A stretch of 64,000 nucleotides of DNA. It comes from Neolentinus lepideus HHB14362 ss-1 (lineage: Eukaryota > Basidiomycota > Agaricomycetes > Gloeophyllales > Gloeophyllaceae). Positions 44,242 to 54,200 of the stretch are shown here, in pieces (within the stretch, counting starts at the first letter, position 1; every line of letters begins with the position of its first letter). Position numbers and translations under genes: made by a program. The notes below the pieces were generated by a model, which worked only from the letters and a program-made list of their open reading frames with translations, searched no databases and was not told where the DNA came from. The stretch covers positions 261,373 through 325,372 of the forward strand of contig KV425581.1 in the NCBI GenBank assembly GCA_001632425.1. Direction: 5' to 3'.

Positions 44242-45855
44242 ATGGCTCTGAGTTTTATCGGGTCAGCTTACTCAAGTACAACGCCCTTACTCCTCGTCTG
44301 ACATTCCAACACACAGGAAGCCGATCTCTCTTATTTCTCATTCAGACGTACGATACAGAGGCATTCTTGCGGGTATAGACCCTGCAGCCTCGACAATCCA
44401 GCTGTCAAATGGTGAGCCTGCTATCATGTCTTTCATGCATGGGTATTCTAACGAAATCTGTGTACAGTGTATTCTATGGGAACGGAGACCAGACGGTTAG
44501 TATAGGCTGCTCTTCGTCGTTGCCAATGTAGCACTGTGATGAAGCACTACGGATGTAAAACAAGCTCAAAGCTGTTGTCCGAGAGCGCATATATCCATGT
44601 GGATCTCTCCGTTGCCTTCCTTCTGAGACTTGAAGATGCCCACTTCTTTTCTTCGTGACCTGGGTCATGACTGGTACTGACGTGTTCGCATTGCTTGGGA
44701 CAGGCCGCCATCAGAATACATCCCTCCAGTACAAGATCCATACCAATATATCATCTTCCGAGCATCTGAAGTAAAGGATCTGTCTGTGGATGAAGCACAG
44801 CCTCCACCAAGACGGAGTGTACATGATGATCCAGCTGTTCTCGGGGTGAGCATTGTCATTCCATCTTAGTCCCTTCTTCCGAGTGTCTTTGTATGCTCTA
44901 TATGGTTTGTTGTGATGAAACAGATACGGATGTAAATCATATTCTGTCCGAGAGCGCTTAATCCCGTGTGGATATCTCCGTTGCCTTCCTTCTGATATTA
45001 ACTTCAAACCTATTTTCGCAAAAGACTGGTACACTGACAACCGATACATAGGTTTCCGCGCCCGGACCAATACCACCCACTACACATTCCTTGTATACCC
45101 CAGGTCCCGGTGTATCGCAATACCCAGGTGCTCCTGCAGGCACTGTACCGCCCCAAACTCTTCCTCCTCCACCAATTCAACAAGCCCCCCAGCCCTCCGC
45201 TCCGCAACCTTCATATAGCCAGCGCTCATCCAGTGCCCAAGGTGTCGGCAGCGATGTTCCCTCACGTACGCAGTCAGCGAACAGGCGCTCACACCATCCA
45301 GCCGGCTCGGTAATGAATGCTACGGCTTCATTGGAGTCTGTAGAGCGTGCTCTGGGTGACTTGCGCGTGAACAACGGAGCCGGTCGTGGTAGGGGAAGAG
45401 GCGGGAGACAGGACGTGAAGCCCCTAGGCGTGACTGTGCCGACAACAGATTTTGACTTCGAGACCTCGAACGCTAGGTTCGACAAGGCTGCGTTGTCACC
45501 AAAAGTACCCACACCTGGTGAGAATGCAGAAAACGGTGACGCTTCGAAGGAGAGCGAAGGAGAGAAGAAGGATGAGAATGAGCCGGCTTACAACCCCAAG
45601 GCATCGTTTTTCGACACATTGTCTTCATCTGCGAGTGAGCGGGCTAGTGGACGTGGAAGAGGTGGAGGGCGACGAGGCGGTCCGGGAGGCAGGAGCCGTC
45701 GGGAGGAAGAAAGGGAGAAGAATGTGGCTACGTTTGGTGAGCCGGGTGGTGTCGGCTTAATGGGACCTGGAGCGTATGTTGGGGGATGGGGTGGCTATGG
45801 CAGACGTGGCGGAGGAAGGGGACGGCGGGGGCCACCGGCGGGAGTAGGTCGCTAG
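44242..45855 (+). CDS. SCD6: Scd6/Sum2/LSM14 mRNA-decapping and translation-repression protein
   Basis: P-body protein that represses translation initiation and promotes decapping. Exon 1 (44242-44261, MALSFIG) joins KPISLISHSDVRYRGILAGI, the LSm14 domain, which continues with VYSMGTETRR, PPSEYIPPVQDPYQYIIFRA and SEVKDLSV. After a proline-rich linker come the DFDF box (TDFDFETSNARFDKA), the FFD box (YNPKASFFDTLSS) and the TFG box (REEEREKNVATFGEPGGVG), and RGG clusters (GRGRGRGGR and the C-terminal GRRGGGRGRRG). This domain order is the full LSM14 plan. The introns at about 44496-44706 and 44846-45051 are unusually long, near 200 nt, and each holds a snoRNA-like sequence. Confidence 0.94.
44534..44629 (+). 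ncRNA. Box C/D snoRNA-like sequence 1, intronic
   Basis: Inside an intron of SCD6. The C box is GTGATGA at 44536-44542 and the D box CTGA at 44623-44626. The 12 bases before the D box, GTTGCCTTCCTT, can pair with the conserved 18S rRNA segment AAGGAAGGCAGC (one G-U). By the D-box-plus-five rule the methylated base would be the A of AAGGA, which I recall as yeast A420 (snR52) or human A468 (SNORD83). A related copy lies in the next intron. No clear terminal stem is visible. Confidence 0.65.
44910..44998 (+). ncRNA. Box C/D snoRNA-like sequence 2, intronic paralogue
   Basis: In the next SCD6 intron. The C box is GTGATGA at 44912-44918 and the D box CTGA at 44992-44995, with the same 3' guide (GTTGCCTTCCTT) and a shared middle (GTCCGAGAGCGC, GTGGAT, TCTCCGTTGCC). 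The 5' half differs more, so the two copies have diverged except at the boxes and the guide. Confidence 0.65.
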
Positions 45856-46051
45856 ATTCAATGCTGCTTTGTGAATTTTGCATTCCCATCATCACTACTC
45901 CTTGCCGGTGAATGTTTTGAGATGCTATGAGGTACTACGTTTCCTGTCGATGTTGTCCGCTGCGGTGTGATGCAAGGCATGAAGTTCATCTTGGGAATAT
46001 ACATTGACTTCGCACAAAACCTCCGTCGTGGCTAATGTATTCGATAGGTGC

Positions 46052-46928
46052 TCATACCTGTGTGACGGGGACATGGATGTCGGTTCCATCATCTGCTATG
46101 ATTTTGAAGCGCACTGTTGGAATGCATTGTCATTCCTCGTTATCTCCTCGCTCAGGCTGTATACTCACAGATAGTGAATGGTTCTCCTTTAGCTTTGCGC
46201 ACGCTTGTAAAATAAAGCGTGCCAGCACCTAGGTAATTGCACAGCAAGGACGTTCAATGTCGGCTTAATTGCGTACAGTCACTGAACAAGCCAAACCTTT
46301 GTGTCCCTTTACGCGGAAGCTCACATCAACGTGCCCTTGGAGCATGTTTATCTGCACAGATGCGGAGAGGGTCACTAAAGCTCTGACGGACATCTGGCTA
46401 CTTACTGTGCCTTCGATCCATGGATCACCATTCAGATACCACTGCGGTTCGGGTCGTATAGCCTCTCCTAGGGTTTCTTTGATTTGGGGATCCTCCTTGA
46501 CGATGTTCATGACCTGCTTCATGACCGAACTGGACAGTTTTTCTTGGTTCGCTGCGTATAAGTAAAACGCGGCCCAAGCTGTTACGCCGAGCGTCCCAGC
46601 TGCGAGAATTACCGGCCATCTGCTCTGACAATAAATCAAGAAGAGCACGAGGGGTTCAATGTGATATTAACCATACCTTTAATTGCGGAAGTTCTCTGTG
46701 GACGTTCGGCCGAGTATAGTATTGCCTTGGTTTGGAGGGCGCAGAGAAAGTTTCTGACTGAGGCTGTTTCGGGATCTCCGTTGCATAGAGTCTCTGAGCT
46801 ATTCCGTATCTAAGTTGCGAAGACCGCGAGGGGCCATACATACGGTACAGCTGTATGCGGGGCGTGGCCATAGCGTATCCGAGTCGCACAGCTGTGGTAA
46901 TTACGGAGTTGGCCGACATCAGCCTCAT
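46052..46928 (-). CDS. COA1: Coa1-type cytochrome c oxidase assembly factor
   Basis: A single-pass inner-membrane protein acting early in Cox1 assembly. The start at 46928 gives a basic presequence (MRLMSANSVITTAVRLGYAM, ending around QRLYATEIPK). An in-frame ATG at 47027 is only 4 bp from the HSF start and less likely. After an intron come SRWPVILAAGTLGVTAWAAF, the membrane segment, and VMKQVMNIVKEDPQIKETLG. The family core follows: WYLNGDPWIEGT, INMLQGHVDVSFRVKGHKG, GAGTLYFTSVRKAKGEPFTI. The last exon gives LRFKIIADDGTDIHVPVTQV and the stop at 46052. Introns are about 50-60 nt. The W-x-N-G ... G-x-V-D-x-S-F-x-V-K-G pattern identifies the family. Confidence 0.88.
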
Positions 46929-47031
46929 GGAAAAAGCTGTGGCAGGGTGCACACGTTCCTGGGCCAGTGACGCGTATAAGACATCTGGTTGACCCCAATA
47001 TCCTCTCAGAACATCACGAAAGCGCATCTCA

Positions 47032-49542
47032 ATGCCTCAAGAAGTGGAAGATCCAACGGAAAATGGGTCAAAACCCGTTGTACCGATATTTTTACAGAAG
47101 CTTTATGAGTGCGTCTCTAGTTCATGCTGTCCGTAACCCCTTCCTGAACGTGGCCGATGACTACAGAATTGTCAATGACCCACAAAACGAGGGTCTCATC
47201 CAATGGTCCGAAAGAGGAGATTCATTCTATGGTATGTCTCGTTAGTCATGCACATGCAAGTCCACGGAAAACTGACTTTCTCCTCAGTTCTCGACCAGGA
47301 TCGCTTCTCACGTGAAGTACTCGGCCACTGGTTCAAACATCAGAAGTTCGCATCGTTCGTCCGCCAGCTCAACATGTATGGGTTCCGCAAAGTTCAGAAC
47401 CTACAGCAGCATGTCCTGAAGAGTGATGTGGATCCTGATCATTGCCACTTCGAAAATCCAAATTTCATTCGTGATCAGCCAAAGTTGCTGTGCAATATCC
47501 AGCGTAAAAAGTCCACTAGTCCTCCGGTGCATGCTGTGGCTAATGAACGAGCACCTAAACAATCCCGGGCCACTCCAGCTGATCAGGGAACTTGTGGTTG
47601 CAAGACAGCTGCATCTGTCCATAGGCTTGAGGGTGAAGTGAAAGGAAATATGGAAGACATGCATAAACTGAAGCAGTCCATGACATGCCTGGAAGAGAAA
47701 CTCAGGGACAACCAGGAGGCTTTGAAGATGGTCATGGAGGCATTGGGCTTTCAAGCACTGCCATCAGCTGTCCACCCTTACAAGATCATGCTACCAATCA
47801 TGCTACCAGGGCAGGACATAGGAAACCTGAAGGATCTGGGAGGGATAGAGGTCATGACTTCACAGGATAAATGTGAAGTCTATGAAGCCAATGATCTATC
47901 TTTGATCAGTGGTGGTTCTTCCCCCATCGATGGTGGCTTGATTATCCAGGACTTGGATGTGGATAATTGCCCAACATTAAGTGGAACTTATGATATGGGA
48001 GTCTGTGGCTCTCCCTTCTCTCCTATGAGAAACACCTATCCAGAAGACAAAGAAGATGAAAACTCTTGTGACTCAAAACTAGAAGGACAAGTTGATGGCC
48101 TACATATTTTTGTGATTGATCATAATAGTCTCAACAAGGAACAGAATATCAGGATATCACAAGAGAATACTGGATTATTTGAAGGGATGAAGCAATCATG
48201 CAGGAATACCCCTTCCATATCCAATTTACCAGATATGGACATGGACAAATACCTGATCTCAGATGGGGCCTTTCCAATGAAAGTCCATGACTCTCCTTTA
48301 TCTTTTATGGGATCTGGCTATCCAGGAGACATAGGACATGCAAAGTCTGGAGGTCTGGCACTACAAGGACAACCAAAAGAGCTGCACACTGGAGGTTTTA
48401 TCAGTGATCATAATAATCTCAATGCCAAGTGGAACAGCAGAACACCACAAGAGAACATTGGAATATTTGGAGATACAAAGCCATCATACAAGGGTGTCCC
48501 CTTCACATTTAGTTCACCAGACTTGGATATAGATGATTATCCAAGCTCAGGTGGGAACTTCCCAATGGGAGTCCATGACTCTTCTTTACCTCCCTTGGGA
48601 TGTGCCTATTCCAAGGACATGGGAGATGTAAAATCTGGTGACTCAAAGATAGGAGGAGAACTAAAAGAGCTGCATATGGAGCACTTGGCCATGAATCACA
48701 GCAACCTTGGCAAAGAGCAGAATACCATGAAGCCCCAAGGAAATACTGAGGTATTTGAAGAGTCAAAGTGCCTAAACAGGAGTATCTCAGCCACTCTCAA
48801 TTTGCCAGATGTGGTCATGGACAATTACCCAAGCTCAGGTGCAATGGGAGTCCATGGCACTTCCTTGTACCCATTACAATATGCCCATCCTAAAGGCAAG
48901 GGAGATGCAAGGTCTGGTGATTTAAAACAACAAGATGATTTACATACTGGAAACTTCACCAGTGATCATAATCATCTCATCAAAGAGTGGGACATCAGTA
49001 TGCTACAAGAGAATGCTGGGTTATTTGCAGAGACAAAGCCATCATACAGAAGTGTATCCTCCATACTCAGTTCATCAGACCAGTCAGGATGGACAGATCA
49101 TAGTCTCTCTCCATCCTGCTGTGAGAGAACAAGCCCTATATCTAAAAGCAGCAGACATCATCCATATCAGGGCTCAAGAAGATCATCTATTACCACTGGT
49201 AGAGGCTCAGAGATATTGACCACATCAGCTCAGCTTCTTGACATTAACCTCAGGGAAACAAACCAGGAGGAAGGCTATATAAATGGGCATTTAGATGATA
49301 CACCAGGAGCTGAGATCAGATCATCAACCACATCCACTGATTTTGGGGATATCATCTTTGGCCAAGGTCCAATATCTGTGGCTGGCCCAGAGACAAACAC
49401 AGCTCACCCTGGGTTAGACATGAGACCCACTAGTCCACCCATTGCACTGTCTACATGCATGCAATCAGTGCCACAAACCACACCAGCACAGATGCTATCT
49501 AACTCTGAGTTAGATAGTATCTTGAATTATAGATCAGTCTGA
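47032..49542 (+). CDS. Heat-shock-factor-type transcription factor with long tandem-repeat tail
   Basis: Exons 47032-47108, 47167-47231 and 47288-49542 are in phase and give 798 residues. The HSF DNA-binding domain is near the N-terminus: VVPIFLQKLYE, IVNDPQNEGLIQWSERGDSF, YVLDQDRFSREVLGHWFKHQ, KFASFVRQLNMYGFRKVQ. A coiled-coil-like stretch follows at about residues 170-235 (VHRLEGEVKGNMEDMHKLKQ, CLEEKLRDNQEALKMVMEAL), the usual place of the oligomerisation heptads. From about residue 260 to 640 the protein is four tandem copies of a roughly 96-residue unit, which is not part of typical HSFs. The coding sequence beyond the DNA-binding domain looks AT-richer than the neighbours. Only 103 bp separate it from the divergent COA1 start. 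Confidence 0.88.
47950..49077 (+). repeat. Tandem coding repeat, four units of about 282-288 bp
   Basis: Units start at 47950, 48232, 48520 and 48808. Each encodes a variant of D-hyd-D-x-D-[NKD]-[CY]-P, a Gly/Met stretch (FPMGVHDSSL-like), YPxDxGDxKSGD-like, KELHxxxF, SDHNxLNKEWN-like, QENxGLFxxTKPS and a Ser-rich end. The last unit is a little shorter. All lie in frame in the HSF-type gene. Confidence 0.85.
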
Positions 49543-50479
49543 GCAAGGGCAGCAGACTCACAATCATGAAACAGATGCAGTTTGCATAGTGGTGTCTCAA
49601 ATATTCAAGGAATAAACAAGGTCACTCTGGAGCAATATATTGGATCTGCTCATCTTCACTTCAAACTTGGCTCTGATGAATGTTGCTGTATCCTGTCACT
49701 GGAATGCCACCAGCATTTCACTTCACCATAGGGTTTCTCACCTCTCTTTAGTTTACTGTCATTGTCTTGTTGTCATACTTAGTCCCCGAGCTATATAGTG
49801 TGGTCTACACAGTGATCATGTGATCTGAGTCCAGTGAAGCCTGTTGGGCTTACAGTTGCTCTCACTTTATTGTATCATTCTCTCAGCTTTCAATACACAC
49901 AAACCCCATACCCTCTTCTTCCTCTTTATTTCACTCTCTCATATCTCTATGTCCTCTTGTATCTGCCACTTTCCACTCAAAATCTATCCATTGTTTGAAT
50001 CAGTGTTTGTTCTGCCCCAGGCTACCCTTACCCCAGAAAATTGTAAACAACATCTTTTGACTACTGCCTATAGTGATGTGTGAAAGTATCACATCACTTT
50101 TTGACCAGTATTTTAGTTATATCTTGACACAGACATAGCTCTCTCTCTCTATCAGGTTGTGAAAGCAACTTTCAAGACTGCTATCATTTGCATTTTCTGG
50201 AAGGAAATCAAGATCTGTAGTCAATCTGTATCTCTTCATCTCTGGATCACATTGAAGTTGTAGTGACAAGAGCAAGATCTTCAGGAAAAGCAGTCTATTT
50301 TTGCATGTAGAATTGTGTAAATTGACTATGCTGCTGTTAAGATATAAAGCCAAAAAGTTGAAGGTTTTGGTGTGAGCATCTGAGGATTACACTGTGAAAG
50401 TCAGGGTCAGTTACATGGCTTTCATCTCACCATGAATAATATACATGACCAAACCAATACATTACACAACTATACCTTA
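49543..50479. other. AT-richer intergenic region with a small perfect hairpin
   Basis: No gene is supported. A perfect 9-bp inverted repeat with a 9-nt loop lies at 50072-50098 (AGTGATGTG ... CACATCACT), followed by a T run. CT and T-rich stretches are common (about 49900-49960). Base composition resembles the preceding HSF tail more than the flanking genes. Confidence 0.5.
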
Positions 50480-50941
50480 GGGCCTGTTCGGAAAACCCCA
50501 TGGGCTTGGGGTGGGGTTGCCCTTTAAGGGAATTTGTGGCGTTTCAGGCCCATTGTCGTGGCCCGAGCCCAAGCCAGCCCAGCTCCGCGTTCGGTGATGC
50601 ACCAGGTTGGGCTTGCATAAGTCACAGCCGTGACAACCACACTCAGCATGACTTCCGTCGTATGCTAGTGCATGGCTCACATATACCACACTGTTTCTGG
50701 CTTCTGTAGTCAAGCCATATATACTTCTGGTATTAAAAATTAGCTTGATGATTTTTCTGAGACCTATGGGCTGCCATAGGACTATATTTGTAGTGCTGAA
50801 GAGCAAATTTACTAGATGTGACAGTATGTGACTACTTGTGAGAATCTTGCGCCACCGGGTCTCGCGCGACTGCTGGGGTGGGCTTGTTTGGCAAGCCCAG
50901 CCCAGCCCAGCCCAACCCAACCCGCGTTGCCGAACAGGCCC
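50480..50941. mobile_element. PIF/Harbinger (Tourist)-like MITE
   Basis: The left terminal repeat GGGCCTGTTCGG at 50480 and the right CCGAACAGGCCC ending at 50941 are perfect inverted copies. Both ends are flanked by TTA (50477-50479 and 50942-50944), the 3-bp target duplication typical of PIF/Harbinger. GGGCCTGTT is also the usual terminus of that superfamily. Next to the ends lie G-rich and C-rich subterminal stretches (GGGCTTGGGGTGGGG; CCCAGCCCAGCCC). At 462 bp with no transposase frame it is non-autonomous. Confidence 0.82.
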
Positions 50942-51015
50942 TTAGACTCTGGTGACAATACAAAATGTAAGTAATGCTACATTTCTAAATACCCTACATT
51001 TAAAAAGGGATTTGG

Positions 51016-53610
51016 TCATGCAGGGAAAGAGCCAAGTGTGAATAACATTTGTTTTTGCTTGCCCTTGCCCTTCTTTTTACCACCAACACCAACACCACCA
51101 ACACCAATACCACCACCATCATTCCTTGACTCCGACATTGCAACATCCTGTTCACCAATACCCCCCTCCACCTCTGGCATACTATTCCCAGCCGGTGGTC
51201 CAGCACTTCCACTCCCCCAAGCACTTGGTACTGCTTGCACAGATTTCCCGAGTATATTCTTTAGAGACTGGTTCCCGCTCACGGGAGGTTTGACACGCCC
51301 ACCCGAAGTGGAATTCGGTAGTTCAGGGAATGCTGACTTCGACAGGGCGGGCGGTGGTGGTCCATTGGTCTTCTTGACTGCGGGACGAGAGACCGAAGAA
51401 GGCGGTGGGAAACGGGATGGACCGGAAGCGCTGGCTGTAGCAGACCATGGGGTGTTCCTCTGAGGCTGCCGATATCCGGGTACAGGTGCAGGCACCGGCG
51501 CCTGGGGGTTTAGAGGAGGAAACCGATCCTGCGGTCGTTGCCGGGAAGACGACGGTCCAGCTGCACCAGGAACAGACGAGGCAGCTGCTTGCGCGACTCG
51601 GTCCCAGACATGCCGCGAGGACGATGATGAAGATCGGGTAGCTGTGGAATGTTTTGCATTCAGGACGCGACCGGCTGTGATGCCGGCGTATTCACTTCCC
51701 TGAGCCGTCGGGACGAGGTCCGGGAAGTTTCGTCGTTGCTGCGCACAAAACATGGCTGGATGAGTGAAAAACTTCTGCACACACCATGAGACTCATACCT
51801 CGATCTTGAATCCGTTCCACGCAGCAAGCAAGTCCCGCTTCTTCTCTTCCTCGTCCAAGAGGTCTACGAGCGCGTTGATGATACTGGCGGTATTGTCGAG
51901 ATTACGATCGAGGACGTTCCATATCATCAAAATGAGATCTCTCGCGGCAGACTCGGAAGCGCGGTACGACCTGATGGCAGCCTTGATTCCGGGAACGATA
52001 TTCGCGTTGCTCGGCGCCACGGACATCAAGCGGGCAACGAAGGCTGCGTGCTTCCTGCAGCAAATCACGCTTAAATCAAGTGACACGAAAGAGCGCAGGT
52101 CCACTTACTCCGCTACCTCGGGATCAACATCAGTGCGCACAGGTGACGGCGACGGGCGTCGACTGGGCTCAGGAGTGTTGCTGGAGGCCCCATTCGAATT
52201 TGCCTCGGACGACAGATGCGCCCCGAAACCTTCCCGCCGCCGCCCACCACCAGGCCTCGACGGACCAGCCGGCGGAGGCGGCTCGCGATCTCGTTCACGC
52301 TCACTCCTGTGACCGCCTCTGCGACCGCCGCCTCCACCACCGTCGAACTCGAAATCCGCTTGAACACGAAGCACGTCCTTCTTGTCTCGTGCAGACATGT
52401 CCGCTCCGTGTTCTTCGATCATGTGCGCTTTTAGGTCCATTGCCGAGCCGAAGACGACGAATTTGCGAGCTTGGCATTGAGCATTCAGGCACGGATGGTG
52501 GGTATTGTTGAAGTGTTGTTCCTAATCTCGGTCGTTAGATCGATTGCAAGCTACTATGGTTATTGACTCACTAATGCTTCGTAATTCTGGAAGCTGGACA
52601 GGAATTACTTTCTGCTAATCACAAGGAACAGGTGCAACTTATACTTACTATTGGTCTCGGACTTCGTTTCGCTTGCAAATGAAACACTCCTCGTGTCGCT
52701 CTCGCATGTGGGAATATAACTCGTCGTCGCTGAAGAAGCATTCGCGACAAAACGCGCATAGCGGATGCACGCCACCCTCGATCTGCTCTTTGGGAGCTGG
52801 GGGTCTGCGGGACCGCGGGTTCATGGACGGGAGATGTAATGGTAGCTGCCATGGGGCGTATAATGCCTGCTCGTGTGCAAAGACCTTTTTGTGGCGAATA
52901 CACATGTCGCTACATAGTATTCAGATATAAGATGAACCTGCGAATGACATGCCGCTCACCACATCACTTTACCATGAGCCTCTCGGGCATGTAACTTGAG
53001 GTCGCCCCATCCTGCTACCGCTGTATAGTCACATTTCGGATCAGGACAATTGAAGCGCAGTAGGATCATCGTCTCTTCCATCATCTCTTGGGTCTCGAAG
53101 AAGATAGACAGCTTGGGATCTTTGTATGATATTTCTTCCGGACAATACGATGAGAATGGCGCATCGGATGAAGTGGTGAATATAACCGTGTTTTGCGGTT
53201 CCTGCCGTTTATCGGTCAAGTGTCCGCGAATAGATCCCGAATACGCGCACCTTGCAAAATGTACAGTCCAGCTTCTTATACAAAGCACGCAGGCGCAATG
53301 CACAAACATGACACGTCCTGTGGTTGCATTCGGATACTGACCAATACTTGACCGGTTCAGCGCAGATCCAGCAGACCGGGCCCTCCTCTGCCTCTGCAAT
53401 CTTCTCCGCCTGTTCCCCATTTCCTTCAGCATCCTCATGCGCTCGCTCTTCCACCTGATTCTCCTCTGATTTGCGCGGGTGTCCTCTGCCCATCCCGCCG
53501 TTCATGTTTTTGGGTGTTCCCCGCGCCGGGCGCCGTGCCCTATTGACCCGCCTGGCTCTCGGCTGCGAGCTTTGCATCTGAATCTGCGAATTCGTTGTTT
53601 GCGTAGACAT
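51016..53610 (-). CDS. HEL2: Hel2/ZNF598-type RING E3 ligase of ribosome quality control
   Basis: Ubiquitin ligase that marks the 40S subunits of collided ribosomes. The start at 53610 gives MSTQTTNSQIQMQSSQPRAR. An acidic/basic linker follows, then the RING (PVCWICAEPVKYWSVSECNH, RTCHVCALRLRALYKKLDC). The family middle is TVIFTTSSDAPFSSYCPEEI, SYKDPKLSIFFETQEMMEET. The series of C2H2-like fingers includes FNCPDPKCDYTAVAGWGDLK, LCIRHKKVFAHEQALY, HPLCAFCRECFFSDDELYSH, HEECFICKRN, YEALEQHFNNTHHPCLNAQC and MDLKAHMIEEHG. A helical region (FVARLMSVAPSNANIVPGIK) and a long Pro/Ser tail end in a basic GKKKGKGKQKQ stretch and MLFTLGSFPA. About seven introns. This is the complete family layout. Confidence 0.92.
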
Positions 53611-54200
53611 TCTTCGTTGTTCTGTGGACAGTGATAGGTGTATGCAATGTGTGTGGAAGTAAGTAGCGCCGATGTTTGCGGTGGAATCGCGGTACCGATG
53701 CACGGTCTGACATCCAAAAAGGGTAAGTAAGAATGAGTCTTCTTCGGCCTCTCTGCCTTAATAATAGTAATAGTGGCTATCTGCATACTTGGAATATATA
53801 CAGTGTTTTTACCAGCAGCACAATCACGGATACTCATCCAGAGTCTTGCTGCAGAATTAACCCAATCCACCAATTTTCACCGGCAGGGCATTCACAATAT
53901 GTTTATAATTAGTGACAGGTGTTCACTAGTTCACCTTTTAGGGATAAGCCCTGTTTTTATATCTACTACACGAGATGTACTGCCTATATATGTAGTGGTC
54001 ATTAATGTCCATAGAGCCTTCGCTGGTTAGACTTAAACCAGGTCCGAAATACCCTTAATAATGTACGAATAGTGACGTATGTATAACAAACCATCCGCTA
54101 TACCGTGATTAAAAGAGAGAGCACACGTGTACTATGAACTTGTTCCAGAGAGTAAGTGATAAAGAAGGCGAATACACATAAAAGTCCAGGTCCACAATGG
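53611..54200. other. AT-rich intergenic region
   Basis: Lies between the HEL2 start and the stop of the coiled-coil gene (both minus strand). It contains short AT-rich runs and no gene-like frame. It should include the HEL2 promoter; no specific element is recognised. Confidence 0.5.
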
